DNA of 64,000 bases from Limisphaera sp026417315 (GTDB taxonomy: Bacteria > Verrucomicrobiota > Verrucomicrobiia > Limisphaerales > Limisphaeraceae), in assembly GCF_049537125.1 (NCBI RefSeq), contig NZ_JBMVQY010000001.1:2051170-2115169 (forward strand), given 5' to 3'. Below, one piece after another: positions 20,807-29,735 of this stretch. Both the position numbers and the translations under genes were made by a program. A model generated the notes under the pieces. The model did no database searches, was not told where the DNA came from, and saw only the letters and a list, made by a program, of their open reading frames with translations. Position 1 is the stretch's first letter; each line of letters starts with the position of its first letter.

Positions 20807-21190
20807 TTACAAAGGCTGGCGGCCGGCGTATCCGGCGTCCAGGTCGTGCCAGTAGGCGATCTGGGGCTCGCCTTCTTCCCAGCAAAGGAAGACCTCGCGA
20901 CCCTCACGCAAACTGGGAAAATCCACCAGCCCCCGGTCCAGGTCGCGCACGATGATACATTGATCGTCGAGGTTGCGAAGGATGTCCTCCCATTCGAGCT
21001 GGCGGCGGATGTGACGGTGCAGTGCGGGACCGCCCAGGTCAAAGCCCAGCGGGAACTGCCGGGTGACCTGGCTGTTAAACCGGTTGATGGCCTTGCGGAG
21101 TTCTCGCAGTCGGGCCAGGGTTTGCTGGACCCTGGGCAGCAGGGCCTGGGCCTGGGCGACGGTGTAGTGACGATCGAACCGAAAGCTCAT
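20807..21190 (-). CDS. DUF2203-family protein
   Basis: Small protein of 127 residues. The N-terminal helix pattern (FDRHYTVAQAQALLPRVQQTL) and the C-terminal strand segment (DLDRGLVDFPSLREGREVFLCWEEGE followed by YWHDLDAGY) match the DUF2203 family, whose function is unknown. It is soluble and probably cytoplasmic. It starts 3 bases after the TPR lipoprotein gene, as the last gene of a minus-strand set that begins with hisG. Confidence 0.8.
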   Translation of the reverse strand: MSFRFDRHYTVAQAQALLPRVQQTLARLRELRKAINRFNSQVTRQFPLGFDLGGPALHRHIRRQLEWEDILRNLDDQCIIVRDLDRGLVDFPSLREGREVFLCWEEGEPQIAYWHDLDAGYAGRQPL

Positions 21191-21193
21191 GAC

Positions 21194-22909
21194 TTACGGG
21201 GCCTGCGAAGGGCGGGCTTGCGGGGCGGGGGGCGTGTGGAGTTTCTGGCGAACCGTCTGGTTGTGGGGCTCGATCTCGAGGGCGCGTTGCCAGGCCCGAC
21301 GGGCTTCGTCGAGTCGTCCGAGCGCGGCGAGGATGTCGCCCAAATGTTCGTACAGGGTGGCGTCCGGTTCCTCCATGTGCTCCAGCGCCCGTTCCATCCA
21401 GGGGAGGGCCTGATCGGGTCGGCCCAGTTGGAACAGGACCCAGGCCATGCTGTCCAGGTAGGCGCTGTTGCGGGGCTCGGCTTGGACGGCTTTTTCGATG
21501 AGTTCACGTGCGCGCTCGAGGTTTTGGCCGCGTTCGGCCCACATGTAACCGAGGTAATTCTGGGCGGGATGGAAGTTGGGATCCAGACGCAGGCAGGTTT
21601 CAAAGTGTCGGACCGCCGCATCGAAATCCCCGGTTCGTTCGGCGGTGACGCCGAGCTGGAAGTAGAGCGGCGCGGTCAGGCGGTTGGTGTCGGTGGCCTT
21701 GGCGATGACTTCGGCGGCCGTGAAGTGTTGTCGGGCGGTGGCATAGTCGCGGCGCTGATTGCAGGCCAGGCCGGAGAGGTATTCCAGCAGGAAGGTCTGG
21801 CCGATGGTTTGTCGGGCCTGCTCGAGGATGGCCAGGGCCTCGTCGGGTCGACCGACGGCCAGGAGCGCCTGGGCCAGGTTGTAATAGGCCGGCTCGAACT
21901 TGGGATTGATCGCCAGGGCGCGTCGATAGGCATCCACGGCATCGGCCGGCCGATTGTCATCCATAGCGAGGTTGCCGAGCACGTAGTGGGCCTGAACGTT
22001 GGTGGGGTCGAGCTCCAGGAGGGCGCGGAGCGGTTCGGCGGCCTGTTGCGGGCGCGAGGATTGCAGGTGGAGATCGGCCAGCCGGGCCAGCGCCAGTCGG
22101 CGCAGCGGTGCCCGGGGTGGCATTTCCCGGAGGGCACGCTCGTACCAGGTGACGGCGGTCTCGGGCTGGCCGGCGCGCAGGAATAACTCGGCCAGGCCGA
22201 ACTGGTGTTCGGGCGTTTGTGGGTTCAGGGCGGCAATGCGGGTGGCGAGGCTGCGGAGTTGGTCGCCAGCCCGGGATCGCTCCGCGGCGGAGAGCGTGGA
22301 CAGGCGCGCGTACCAGTCCCCCAGGACCAGCAGCGATTCGGCGTCCGCTTCCGGCGCGTTCATCAGGGCTTTGACGAACTCGAGCAGGTCGGCATCGCCC
22401 TGCTGGGCGGAGGCCTGTTGCAACAGGGCGCCCAGCACCGGAAGCATGGCCGCCGGTGCCGCGCCCCGTTCTCGAGCGGTCTTGAGAGCCTCGAAAGCCC
22501 GGGCGTGCTGGTTGAGTTGGAGGTTCGCCTCGGCGCGCAGCAGGTGCAGTTCGGACGACTGGGAGGTGGCGGCAAAAGGTTGGAGGACTTCCAGCGTCAG
22601 CGCCGGTTGAGCATAGCGGAGAAACCGGCGGGCCACCTCGCGGGCGAGTTCCTCGTCTGCGGGAGCCGCTGCCAACGCGCGTTGGAAGGCCTGGACCGCG
22701 CCCGGCAGATCCCCGCGCGTCTCACACAGAACCCCTTCGGCGAAATGCGCGTCGGCTTCAACCTGTCCGCGCAGCTCCGCGTTTCCCCGGTCCCGGCTCC
22801 AGAGGACGGCCCGGTGCCACCGACCGGGTGCGGCACAGCCGGTGTCCCAGACCACGACCCCCGCCAGCAGGAGGGCGCTCACCCACCCAAGTTGGCAGGC
22901 AGACCTCAT
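21194..22909 (-). CDS. TPR-repeat lipoprotein
   Basis: Protein of 571 residues. The N-terminus reads MRSACQLG followed by a hydrophobic segment and a lipobox-like LLLAGVVVWDTGC, so it is likely an acylated envelope protein. The rest is a chain of 34-residue tetratricopeptide repeats with typical W/A/Y/P positions (for example AHYVLGNLAMDDNRPADAVD and FHPAQNYLGYMWAERG), which should form a superhelical scaffold for protein binding. A longer frame with a TTG start at 23002 exists, but it would overlap the bS22-like gene; the ATG at 22909 is preferred because it directly begins the signal sequence. Confidence 0.82.
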   Translation of the reverse strand: MRSACQLGWVSALLLAGVVVWDTGCAAPGRWHRAVLWSRDRGNAELRGQVEADAHFAEGVLCETRGDLPGAVQAFQRALAAAPADEELAREVARRFLRYAQPALTLEVLQPFAATSQSSELHLLRAEANLQLNQHARAFEALKTARERGAAPAAMLPVLGALLQQASAQQGDADLLEFVKALMNAPEADAESLLVLGDWYARLSTLSAAERSRAGDQLRSLATRIAALNPQTPEHQFGLAELFLRAGQPETAVTWYERALREMPPRAPLRRLALARLADLHLQSSRPQQAAEPLRALLELDPTNVQAHYVLGNLAMDDNRPADAVDAYRRALAINPKFEPAYYNLAQALLAVGRPDEALAILEQARQTIGQTFLLEYLSGLACNQRRDYATARQHFTAAEVIAKATDTNRLTAPLYFQLGVTAERTGDFDAAVRHFETCLRLDPNFHPAQNYLGYMWAERGQNLERARELIEKAVQAEPRNSAYLDSMAWVLFQLGRPDQALPWMERALEHMEEPDATLYEHLGDILAALGRLDEARRAWQRALEIEPHNQTVRQKLHTPPAPQARPSQAP

Positions 22910-22998
22910 GAACCGAGCATACCGCCGCCAGCCCCGGAGGGCAAAATGCAGGCGGTCGCGCGTCCGAAGCCGGAACGAGAGGCAGGCCGGGCAACGCG

Positions 22999-23100
22999 TC
23001 AAGTCTGCCAGGTCCGCTTTTTGTGGCGGTGCATGCGCAGTTTCTTGCGTCGCTTGTGCTTGTTGATCTTGGCCTTGCGGCGCTTTTTCAGTGAACCCAT
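22999..23100 (-). CDS. bS22-like small ribosomal protein (AURKAIP1/COX24 domain)
   Basis: A 33-residue, extremely basic protein (MGSLKKRRKAKINKHKRR at the start, HKKRTWQT at the end). Lysine, arginine and histidine make up over half of it. The K-K-R-R-K-x-K-x-x-K-H-K-R-R-K-x-L pattern is that of the COX24/AURKAIP1 domain found in mitochondrial mS38 and in small bacterial proteins such as mycobacterial bS22, which sit in rRNA of the small subunit near the decoding site. It starts 14 bases after the hisG stop, with a GAGGG ribosome site over the hisG stop. Ribosomal function is inferred from the family. Confidence 0.8.
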   Translation of the reverse strand: MGSLKKRRKAKINKHKRRKKLRMHRHKKRTWQT

Positions 23101-23114
23101 AGGATGACTGGCCC

Positions 23115-24011
23115 TCAGTATACGACTTTGTTCAGCGGGTATTCAATAATGCCCTCGGCGCCCGCGGCCTTCAATTGGGGAATGAGTTCGCGGACGATGT
23201 GCTCGTCGATGATGGTTTCAACGGCGACCCATCCGGGTTGGCTGAGCTGCGAGACCGTGGGGTTGCGGAGCGCGGGCAGCACCTTGAGCAGCTCCGGCAG
23301 CCTGGATTCCGGCACGTTCATCTTGAGGCCCACCATCACCTCGGCGTCCAGAGCACCCTTGAGCAGCATGGCCAGGGTTTCGATTTTTTTGCGCTTCCAC
23401 GGGTCGCGCCAGGCGGTGTGGTTGGCAATGAGCCGGGGCGTGGAGACCAGGATTTCGTCCACAATGCGCAGTTTGTTGGCGCGCAGGGAGGACCCGGTCT
23501 CGGTCACTTCCACGATGGCATCCACCAGTTCGTGCGCCTTGACCTCGGTGGCCCCCCAGGAGAACTCGACATGGGCCTTGACGCCGTGCTTGCGGAGGTA
23601 CCGCTTGGTGATGTTGACCACTTCGGTGGCGATCCGCTTGCCCTGGAGGTCTTTCACCGAACGAATCGGCGAGTCCTCCGGGACGCACAGAACCCAGCGG
23701 GCCGGCTTGCGCGTGGCCTTGCTGAAGAGGAACTCCCCCACTTCATGGACCTTGGAACCGTTCTCGACGATCCAGTCGTAGCCGGTGATGCCGCAATCCA
23801 GGTACCCGTGCTCGACGTAGCGGCTGATCTCCTGGGCGCGGATGAGGCGCACTTCCAGCTCTTCGTCGTCCACGTACGGGATGTAGGACCGGCTGCTGAG
23901 CTGGATGTTGTATCCGGCCTTGGCCAGTTTCTCGATGGTGGCATCCTGCAGGCTGCCTTTGGGCAACCCGAACCGCAATACTCGCTTCGATTCCTGCTTT
24001 TTCTCCGCCAT
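23115..24011 (-). CDS. hisG: ATP phosphoribosyltransferase, long form
   Basis: First enzyme of histidine biosynthesis, joining ATP and PRPP to give phosphoribosyl-ATP. At 298 residues it is the long HisG form, whose C-terminal ACT-like domain binds histidine for feedback control, so no HisZ is needed. Visible features are RFGLPKGSLQDATIEKLAKAGY at the N-terminus, the DCGITGYDWIVENG segment and the PRPP loop region around ELVDAIVEVTETGSSLRANKL. No other his genes are adjacent. It heads the set hisG, bS22-like, TPR and DUF2203. Confidence 0.95.
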   Translation of the reverse strand: MAEKKQESKRVLRFGLPKGSLQDATIEKLAKAGYNIQLSSRSYIPYVDDEELEVRLIRAQEISRYVEHGYLDCGITGYDWIVENGSKVHEVGEFLFSKATRKPARWVLCVPEDSPIRSVKDLQGKRIATEVVNITKRYLRKHGVKAHVEFSWGATEVKAHELVDAIVEVTETGSSLRANKLRIVDEILVSTPRLIANHTAWRDPWKRKKIETLAMLLKGALDAEVMVGLKMNVPESRLPELLKVLPALRNPTVSQLSQPGWVAVETIIDEHIVRELIPQLKAAGAEGIIEYPLNKVVY

Positions 24012-25049
24012 GTTGATCCGACCGCACCGCCGGGGCCGGGCGACGTCGGGGCCGCCGGGCTCGGCGCGGCCCCCCTATTTGCCAGCTTGACCGAAGCAAA
24101 GCCACTCTTTTTTGCGGGCCGCGGACCGTTTCGCCGCCTGCATTGTAACCCGCGGCTCGCGCACCGTGAGTCTGATCGAATCTGGGTTTCGCTGCCCGGG
24201 TCGAGCCCGGCCGATCCACTCTGGGGCTGGGCCGTGAATCGGCAACCCGCCAGCCTCCCCGGGTCGACGCACGGGCAGCTGCGGGCCGGGACCCTTGCTG
24301 TGACAGACGTTCCGGGCTTTTGATCGTGGACCTGCTGCGGCACCTCTCAACGCCCATGGGCCGATGGGCCTCGATTCCACGGTCTCCGGACTCGTGCGTC
24401 CCGGGTGGCAACGGACCGATGGCCGCCGGCCACTGGCGCAGCAGAGGGGAACTGACCATGCCGGAGCGCGGGATGGCGTGCCGTCCGCGTTTCACAGGCC
24501 CCGGGCGGGGGCAGGTTCCGTGCGCGGGGTGGCCGGGGGCGCGGATTGCCCAGTGTGGAGTCATTGCGGAAAACGGTGCGACGAGAACCCGCCACAGGAG
24601 ATTTCACCGCGCGGCATGGGGCTCTGGCGGGGTGTGCCCCCGGCCTGGAGGGTTGTGGTCCGAGTCGGAGGGGGTTTTCCTCTGGCCATGTCTCGAACGA
24701 CCAGGCCCTCCACAGCGCATCACCGGAATGAAACCACGCGAGGGCCAAGTTTCGATCCGGTCGGCGAACTGAGCTTGTCACGAGCATGAGATCGGGGAGG
24801 CGCCGGTTGGTCTGCGCGTGGGAAGCGCCACGCTGGGACCCGAAGTTATGATCTTCGAACCTCGCGCTTGGATTGGAAACGGCCCCGCACGAAGGGATGC
24901 GCGGACGGCTATCGGGCAAAGCAAGGAAAGCTGGATGCGATTACGACGGCATCCGCCGCCGCGATCGGCTCAGTGCGAGAATCTCCTCTGACACCTCTGG
25001 ACCCTGTCTTGAGCTCGTTCGGCTCAGAACATAGGCTGCCCCGAAAAAC
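24012..25049. other. 1-kb intergenic region without a recognised gene
   Basis: Divergent promoters for hisG (minus) and the propeller protein (plus) should lie here, but none matches consensus well. Overlapping open frames on both strands (for example 24320-24772 plus, 24347-24919 minus) have low-complexity composition and no family features. Confidence 0.5.
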
Positions 25050-27431
25050 ATGAAACCAGGCCGGCACGACCTCCTTTCCATCACGACGCGGGCTGGATCG
25101 ATCCTGCTGGGTCTCTGGGCTGGGGTTTGCTTTGCTCCTTCGGCCGAAGATGCGCTTTGGGACTATCGCTTCGGCCGGCCGGGCCTGGATGAGGGTGCCG
25201 GGGCAGTGGCCTGGTTTCGAGGTAATCTGTATGTCGGTGGAGTTTTTTCCACGGCCGGCCATTGGTGGACGCCAGGTGTGGCGCGATGGGACGGCACAAA
25301 CTGGTGGCCCGTGGGCGAGGGATTGAATCGCAGAGAAATCGCGCTGCCCGCAGTGTCGGCGCTGACCGTCCACGGGGACCGGCTCTATGTCGGAGGTGCG
25401 TTTGATCGCTCTGGCGAAACGCCCCTGCCGGGCCTGGCCTTCTGGGACGGTGAGCGGTGGCACCCCATGCCCGGCCTCCAGGCCGCCGAGGTCCGCTCGC
25501 TGCAAAGTCGGGAGGATGGACTCTGGGTCGCCGGGCGCCTCCAAATCATCGGAGATACGAACTGGTATGGTGTGGCCCGTTGGGACGGTGAGCGGTGGGA
25601 GACTTTCGACAGTCGTATTGACACAAACGGCGTGGTGGGCCTCCTGGCAGTGTACGAAGGACAATTGTTCGTATCCGGAGGGTTCAGCCGGATCGGCGGC
25701 CAAAGCATTTCGTATCAGGCCCGCTGGGACGGCGAGGGCTGGAAACCATGGCCGGTGGTGACAAATCGATCCTTTTGGGCCATGGCAGTCCATCGAGGGC
25801 AGTTGTTTGTGAGTGGCAGCTTCACGGGCATTGCAGGGGTGGCAGCGACGAATCTGGCATGTTGGGATGGCACCCAATGGAAGCCGGTGGGCGGCGATTT
25901 TGATCAACCTCCAAGTGCGCTGATTTCCACTCCGCAGGGCTTGTTCGCGGCCGGTGGATTCACACGCATCGGGTCGCTGAACGCAGACGGTGTGGCGCGG
26001 TGGGACGGGACGCAGTGGTGGCCGCTCGGTCAGGCGATCTGGGCACGTTCTGAAGGGCCGGTGAATCTTTGCTTCGACGAGAATGGGCGGTTGTTTGTCG
26101 TGGGGGTCTTCCGCTCCGTCGGAGGCCGACCGGCCGGACACGTTGCCCAGTGGACGGGAACGCAGTGGGAACCTCTGGTGGTGGGGCCGAGCCTCATCCC
26201 GCTGGACGGCTTCCTTCAAATTCGATGCCTCGCCGCCCAAGAGGATGTCGTGGTGGCCGGCGGGGTTTACTCGGACTTCACAGGGCGGGCCGGGCGCGCC
26301 GTGTGGCAATTGCAGACCAACACGTGGACCCAACTGGGCGGGGACTTCACCGGGGCGACCGGCGTAAACATTGCCTCGTTGGTGCCCTGGCGCGGCTCCT
26401 GGGTCGTGGGAGGATCCTTCACGAATGCCGCGGGGAGCATTGCCATGAATCTGGCCCGATGGACCGGTTCCAAATGGGAGGCGTTGGGAGGGGGCACAGA
26501 CGGGGACGTTGATGCGCTGGCCACGGACGGAACCAACCTGTTCGTGGGCGGCCGCTTCACCAGAGCGGGTTCCGTAGCTGCCGCCGGCGTTGCCCAATGG
26601 GATGGAACTCAGTGGAGTGCACTGGGCAGCGGAGTCAATGGAACGGTCCTTGCGTTGACCTGGGCAGAAGACCGTTTATACGCGGGCGGCACCTTTACCA
26701 ATGCCGGCGGCCAGCCTGTCAACCGGGTGGCAGTATGGTCCGCGGGCCTTTGGCAGCCGCTGGGAGAGGGCGTCGATGGCGACATTGCACCCGCAGTAGA
26801 GGCTATTGCCGTGGACGGGACCCACGTGTACGTGGGAGGCCGGTTCTCGCGGGCGGGTAACATTTCGGTCCACAACCTGGCCCGATGGGACGGGAACCAA
26901 TGGCATCCCGTGGGAGAGCCGCCCCATGACGGCGTGTTGGCCTCAGCGACTGCCGTGCTCGCGTTGACCGTTCGCGACGGTGTGCTTTACGTGGGAGGCC
27001 TTTTCACCAACGCCGGAGGCCGGGACATTGCCGGGTTGGCGCGGTTCGATGGAACGAACTGGACGGCCGTGGGCTCGGGCTTGCGCGGCTGGGATTCGGC
27101 GCCTTCGCCCCGGGTGTATGCGCTCCTGTGGCACGAGCATGCCCTGTGGGTGGGCGGCTTGTTTCCCGGCGCCGGGAATCGCGCCGCGGATGGCCTGGCC
27201 CGATGGATCGCCCAGCCGCGAATCCTGTGGGAGGTTCCTCAATCCACTCCAACCGGGGAAGTGCAGTTGCAGGTGCGTGGGGTGGAAGGATTACGATTCT
27301 CGGTGGAAACGTCTGCGGATCTGGTGCACTGGAGCGAGCTGGTCCAGGGGCAGGGAGAGGGACCGACGTGGGAAGCGCGGGTGCCCGGTACAGGCCCGGC
27401 GCAGTTCTTTCGGGCGGTGCTGCGCCCGTGA
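25050..27431 (+). CDS. Secreted repeat protein, probable beta-propeller
   Basis: Protein of 793 residues with an N-terminal export signal (hydrophobic LLGLWAGVCFAPSAED region). The body is about a dozen repeats of roughly 50 residues with the pattern VARWDGTxWxxLGxGxxGxVxAL...LYVGGxFTxAGGxxxxx, typical of a multi-bladed propeller. It ends in the tail domain shared with neighbouring secreted proteins (SVETSADLVHWSEL to QFFRAVLRP). It stands alone between two intergenic regions. A binding or surface-display role is likely; no catalytic motif is visible. Confidence 0.8.
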   Translation: MKPGRHDLLSITTRAGSILLGLWAGVCFAPSAEDALWDYRFGRPGLDEGAGAVAWFRGNLYVGGVFSTAGHWWTPGVARWDGTNWWPVGEGLNRREIALPAVSALTVHGDRLYVGGAFDRSGETPLPGLAFWDGERWHPMPGLQAAEVRSLQSREDGLWVAGRLQIIGDTNWYGVARWDGERWETFDSRIDTNGVVGLLAVYEGQLFVSGGFSRIGGQSISYQARWDGEGWKPWPVVTNRSFWAMAVHRGQLFVSGSFTGIAGVAATNLACWDGTQWKPVGGDFDQPPSALISTPQGLFAAGGFTRIGSLNADGVARWDGTQWWPLGQAIWARSEGPVNLCFDENGRLFVVGVFRSVGGRPAGHVAQWTGTQWEPLVVGPSLIPLDGFLQIRCLAAQEDVVVAGGVYSDFTGRAGRAVWQLQTNTWTQLGGDFTGATGVNIASLVPWRGSWVVGGSFTNAAGSIAMNLARWTGSKWEALGGGTDGDVDALATDGTNLFVGGRFTRAGSVAAAGVAQWDGTQWSALGSGVNGTVLALTWAEDRLYAGGTFTNAGGQPVNRVAVWSAGLWQPLGEGVDGDIAPAVEAIAVDGTHVYVGGRFSRAGNISVHNLARWDGNQWHPVGEPPHDGVLASATAVLALTVRDGVLYVGGLFTNAGGRDIAGLARFDGTNWTAVGSGLRGWDSAPSPRVYALLWHEHALWVGGLFPGAGNRAADGLARWIAQPRILWEVPQSTPTGEVQLQVRGVEGLRFSVETSADLVHWSELVQGQGEGPTWEARVPGTGPAQFFRAVLRP

Positions 27432-27663
27432 ACGAGCGGTTGAAAGATTTGCTTTGCAAGGCCGGCGATCACCCGTCTGCCCTGCTTGGGTCCGGGAATG
27501 CACGATACCCTCGCAGAGAGCCGGACCGGGAGGTGCGTTCCCCGCCAGGATCGGAGCGAGGCCGTAGGGGACCATGCCGACGGGACTGCGCTGGGTCCCG
27601 GATTGTCTCGCGATGGCCGCAGAAGGTCTGCCTTGGCGCGAAGGCAGCCAGATTTCGCCCGGC

Positions 27664-29697
27664 TCAACGCAAACCGGTCGGGGCGAGTCTCCGGCCAGGT
27701 CGATCCGTCACCTGCAAATACAGTTGTCGCGCCGGCACCCAGTGACGATAGAAGAACGCTTGCATCCACTCGTCTGCGGGTACAACAGGCCGCACCCAGG
27801 TTTGTTCGTTTGCCCGGGCGCGACCTTCCAATTCGAGCCGGTGCACCCCGGGCACGGCGGAGGCGGGAACCTGAAGGTGGATCCAGGTCTGTGTTGCGCC
27901 CTCTGGGGTCTGCGCGTTGTGCAACGCCAGTCCGGGCGGCCCGCCTCGCAGGACCAACTGGATGGCATGATCGAAACCCTCGCGGCGAATTACGTGCACG
28001 GCTGCGGTGACGGTGCCGCCGGGTCGAGCGCCGAGGGCCGACGGCAAGAGACGCAATTCGAAATCGGGTCGGGGCGGGCTCAGTCGGAGTCGATACGCGT
28101 GAGCCGGGCTGCCTTTTCCCTGTGCATCGGTCAGCCGCAGGAAGTACTCGCCGTCAGCAGGGAGGGTGATGACGAGATATGGGTCAGCCTGGTGGGTGAT
28201 CAGGCCAAAGGCCGGATCCGGGGCGTCGTCGGCGGTGGCCAGCACGCGCCCCTGGTTGTCGAGCCATTCGAGCCGTCCATCCAGGGGCGAATGCAATCGG
28301 CGCGCCATGACCTCGGCCACGCGTACCTCCCCGGCGCGGCCGCGAAATCGGAAAAGGTCGGCCTCGCCCGGGGCAAGGATTCGACCGTTGACGATGACCG
28401 GAGGAGAAAGAAGGGGCGCCTCCGCTGGAGTGTCGTTGGGTTCGGGCTCCGGGATCTCGGGCAGGCTGTCCACGGCGAACCAGGTCGAACCCCAATGATT
28501 CGAGCCATCGGAAAAGTGGATCTGGCGCACGCCCGGGGCCGCGGTGGTGTTGTCCACGTTCCAACGAGTGCTGGGCAGATTCCAACCCGTGAGTTCGACC
28601 TCCGTGGTTTCCCCCTGACGTCCGCCCAGGGGGAACACGTCGGTTACCCGGGGTAATTCCCCGAGGGTGAGCCGATAGACAAAATCTTCCCGGCCGCGGA
28701 ACAGAGCATCGCGCACCTCCAGCACGTACTCCCCGTCCTCGGGGATCTCGCAGCTCAAAAGGGGGTCGGGATGAAATCGGAAGTCATCGTTGGCGGCAAT
28801 CTCTCTGCCCCGGGAGTCGTACAGGGTGAGCACGGCTTGGAACCAACCGGGAACAGTGTCAGCCAGGTACGGGATCAGAGCTCGCGCCTGGAGGGCGGCG
28901 ATCATTCGTTGTCCCCGACGCGCGGGAAACTGATAACGGTGCCGTGTGCCGGGCAGGATTTGTCCGTTCAACACCACGGGGGGCGCGACGTGGATGGTGT
29001 CCGGGGCCGCGGTCGCCTCCGTGTTCAGATCCCGCCAGCGCGCCAGGAACCGTTCCAGTTCCGGATTCGGCGGCCGGGCCGGGGGCCGACTTCGTTCCGG
29101 CCACGGACCGATGCAAAACGTGAGGGGATTGGAGATGGCCCGGGGGCCTGCCAGGCGCAGCTCCACTTCGCCCGTGGGTGCCGAACGCTCGATGGAGACG
29201 CGCAACGTGACCGTTTCCGCTAGAGCGGGCGTCGCATTTCGGTTGGGGGCATTCCGTCGGATCTCGTCGAGAATCTGCCTGAAACGTCGGGCATCGGTTT
29301 CGGTCCATGTGTTGGTGGCTTGCGGGGCACCGCCGCGGGGCCGTCCGGCGCGCAGCCATGCCTGGCGTTTGGCCTGGAGCTGTTGCAATTCCTCCCGCAG
29401 TGCGTTGAACTGGCGGATGGACATCGGGTGTCGATACTCGAGCACCTCGGCGGTTACGTGCGGACTGCTGAAAATGGCGCGGTTCATCTCCTGCAGTCCA
29501 CGGCCGCCGATCGTGACCTCCAGGGTCGTGCCCGCCTGTCCTCCGGCGGGGTACACGTAGCCCAGCCGCGGCGCGGGCTGCGCACCGGCGGTGCCGAGGC
29601 CCCAGCCCACAAGCAATGCCGTGGCGGCCAGGGCGGGCAACAAACGGGGCGGCCTTCGAACGATGCGTTTCCCGGTCTGGAACCGACCCACCCGCAT
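27664..29697 (-). CDS. Secreted PPC-domain protein of the DUF1501 operon
   Basis: Protein of 677 residues with a signal peptide (LLPALAATALLVGWGLGTAGAQPAPR). An N-terminal Ig-like domain (YVYPAGGQAGTTLEVTIGGRGL) is followed by two bacterial pre-peptidase C-terminal (PPC) beta domains, around residues 210-330 (YQFPARRGQRM, SCEIPEDGEYVLEVRD) and 400-510 (LFRFRGRAGEVRV, TLPADGEYFLRLTD). The start at 29697 is preferred to 29724 because GGAGG lies 6 bases upstream of it. It follows the DUF1501 gene at 38 bases and is the last gene of the operon. Proteins like this accompany DUF1501/DUF1549 proteins in Planctomycetes and Verrucomicrobia; their function is unknown. Confidence 0.82.
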   Translation of the reverse strand: MRVGRFQTGKRIVRRPPRLLPALAATALLVGWGLGTAGAQPAPRLGYVYPAGGQAGTTLEVTIGGRGLQEMNRAIFSSPHVTAEVLEYRHPMSIRQFNALREELQQLQAKRQAWLRAGRPRGGAPQATNTWTETDARRFRQILDEIRRNAPNRNATPALAETVTLRVSIERSAPTGEVELRLAGPRAISNPLTFCIGPWPERSRPPARPPNPELERFLARWRDLNTEATAAPDTIHVAPPVVLNGQILPGTRHRYQFPARRGQRMIAALQARALIPYLADTVPGWFQAVLTLYDSRGREIAANDDFRFHPDPLLSCEIPEDGEYVLEVRDALFRGREDFVYRLTLGELPRVTDVFPLGGRQGETTEVELTGWNLPSTRWNVDNTTAAPGVRQIHFSDGSNHWGSTWFAVDSLPEIPEPEPNDTPAEAPLLSPPVIVNGRILAPGEADLFRFRGRAGEVRVAEVMARRLHSPLDGRLEWLDNQGRVLATADDAPDPAFGLITHQADPYLVITLPADGEYFLRLTDAQGKGSPAHAYRLRLSPPRPDFELRLLPSALGARPGGTVTAAVHVIRREGFDHAIQLVLRGGPPGLALHNAQTPEGATQTWIHLQVPASAVPGVHRLELEGRARANEQTWVRPVVPADEWMQAFFYRHWVPARQLYLQVTDRPGRRLAPTGLR

Positions 29698-29735
29698 TTG
29701 GATCCTCCGGGCAGGGTTGGCCATCACATGCCGGC

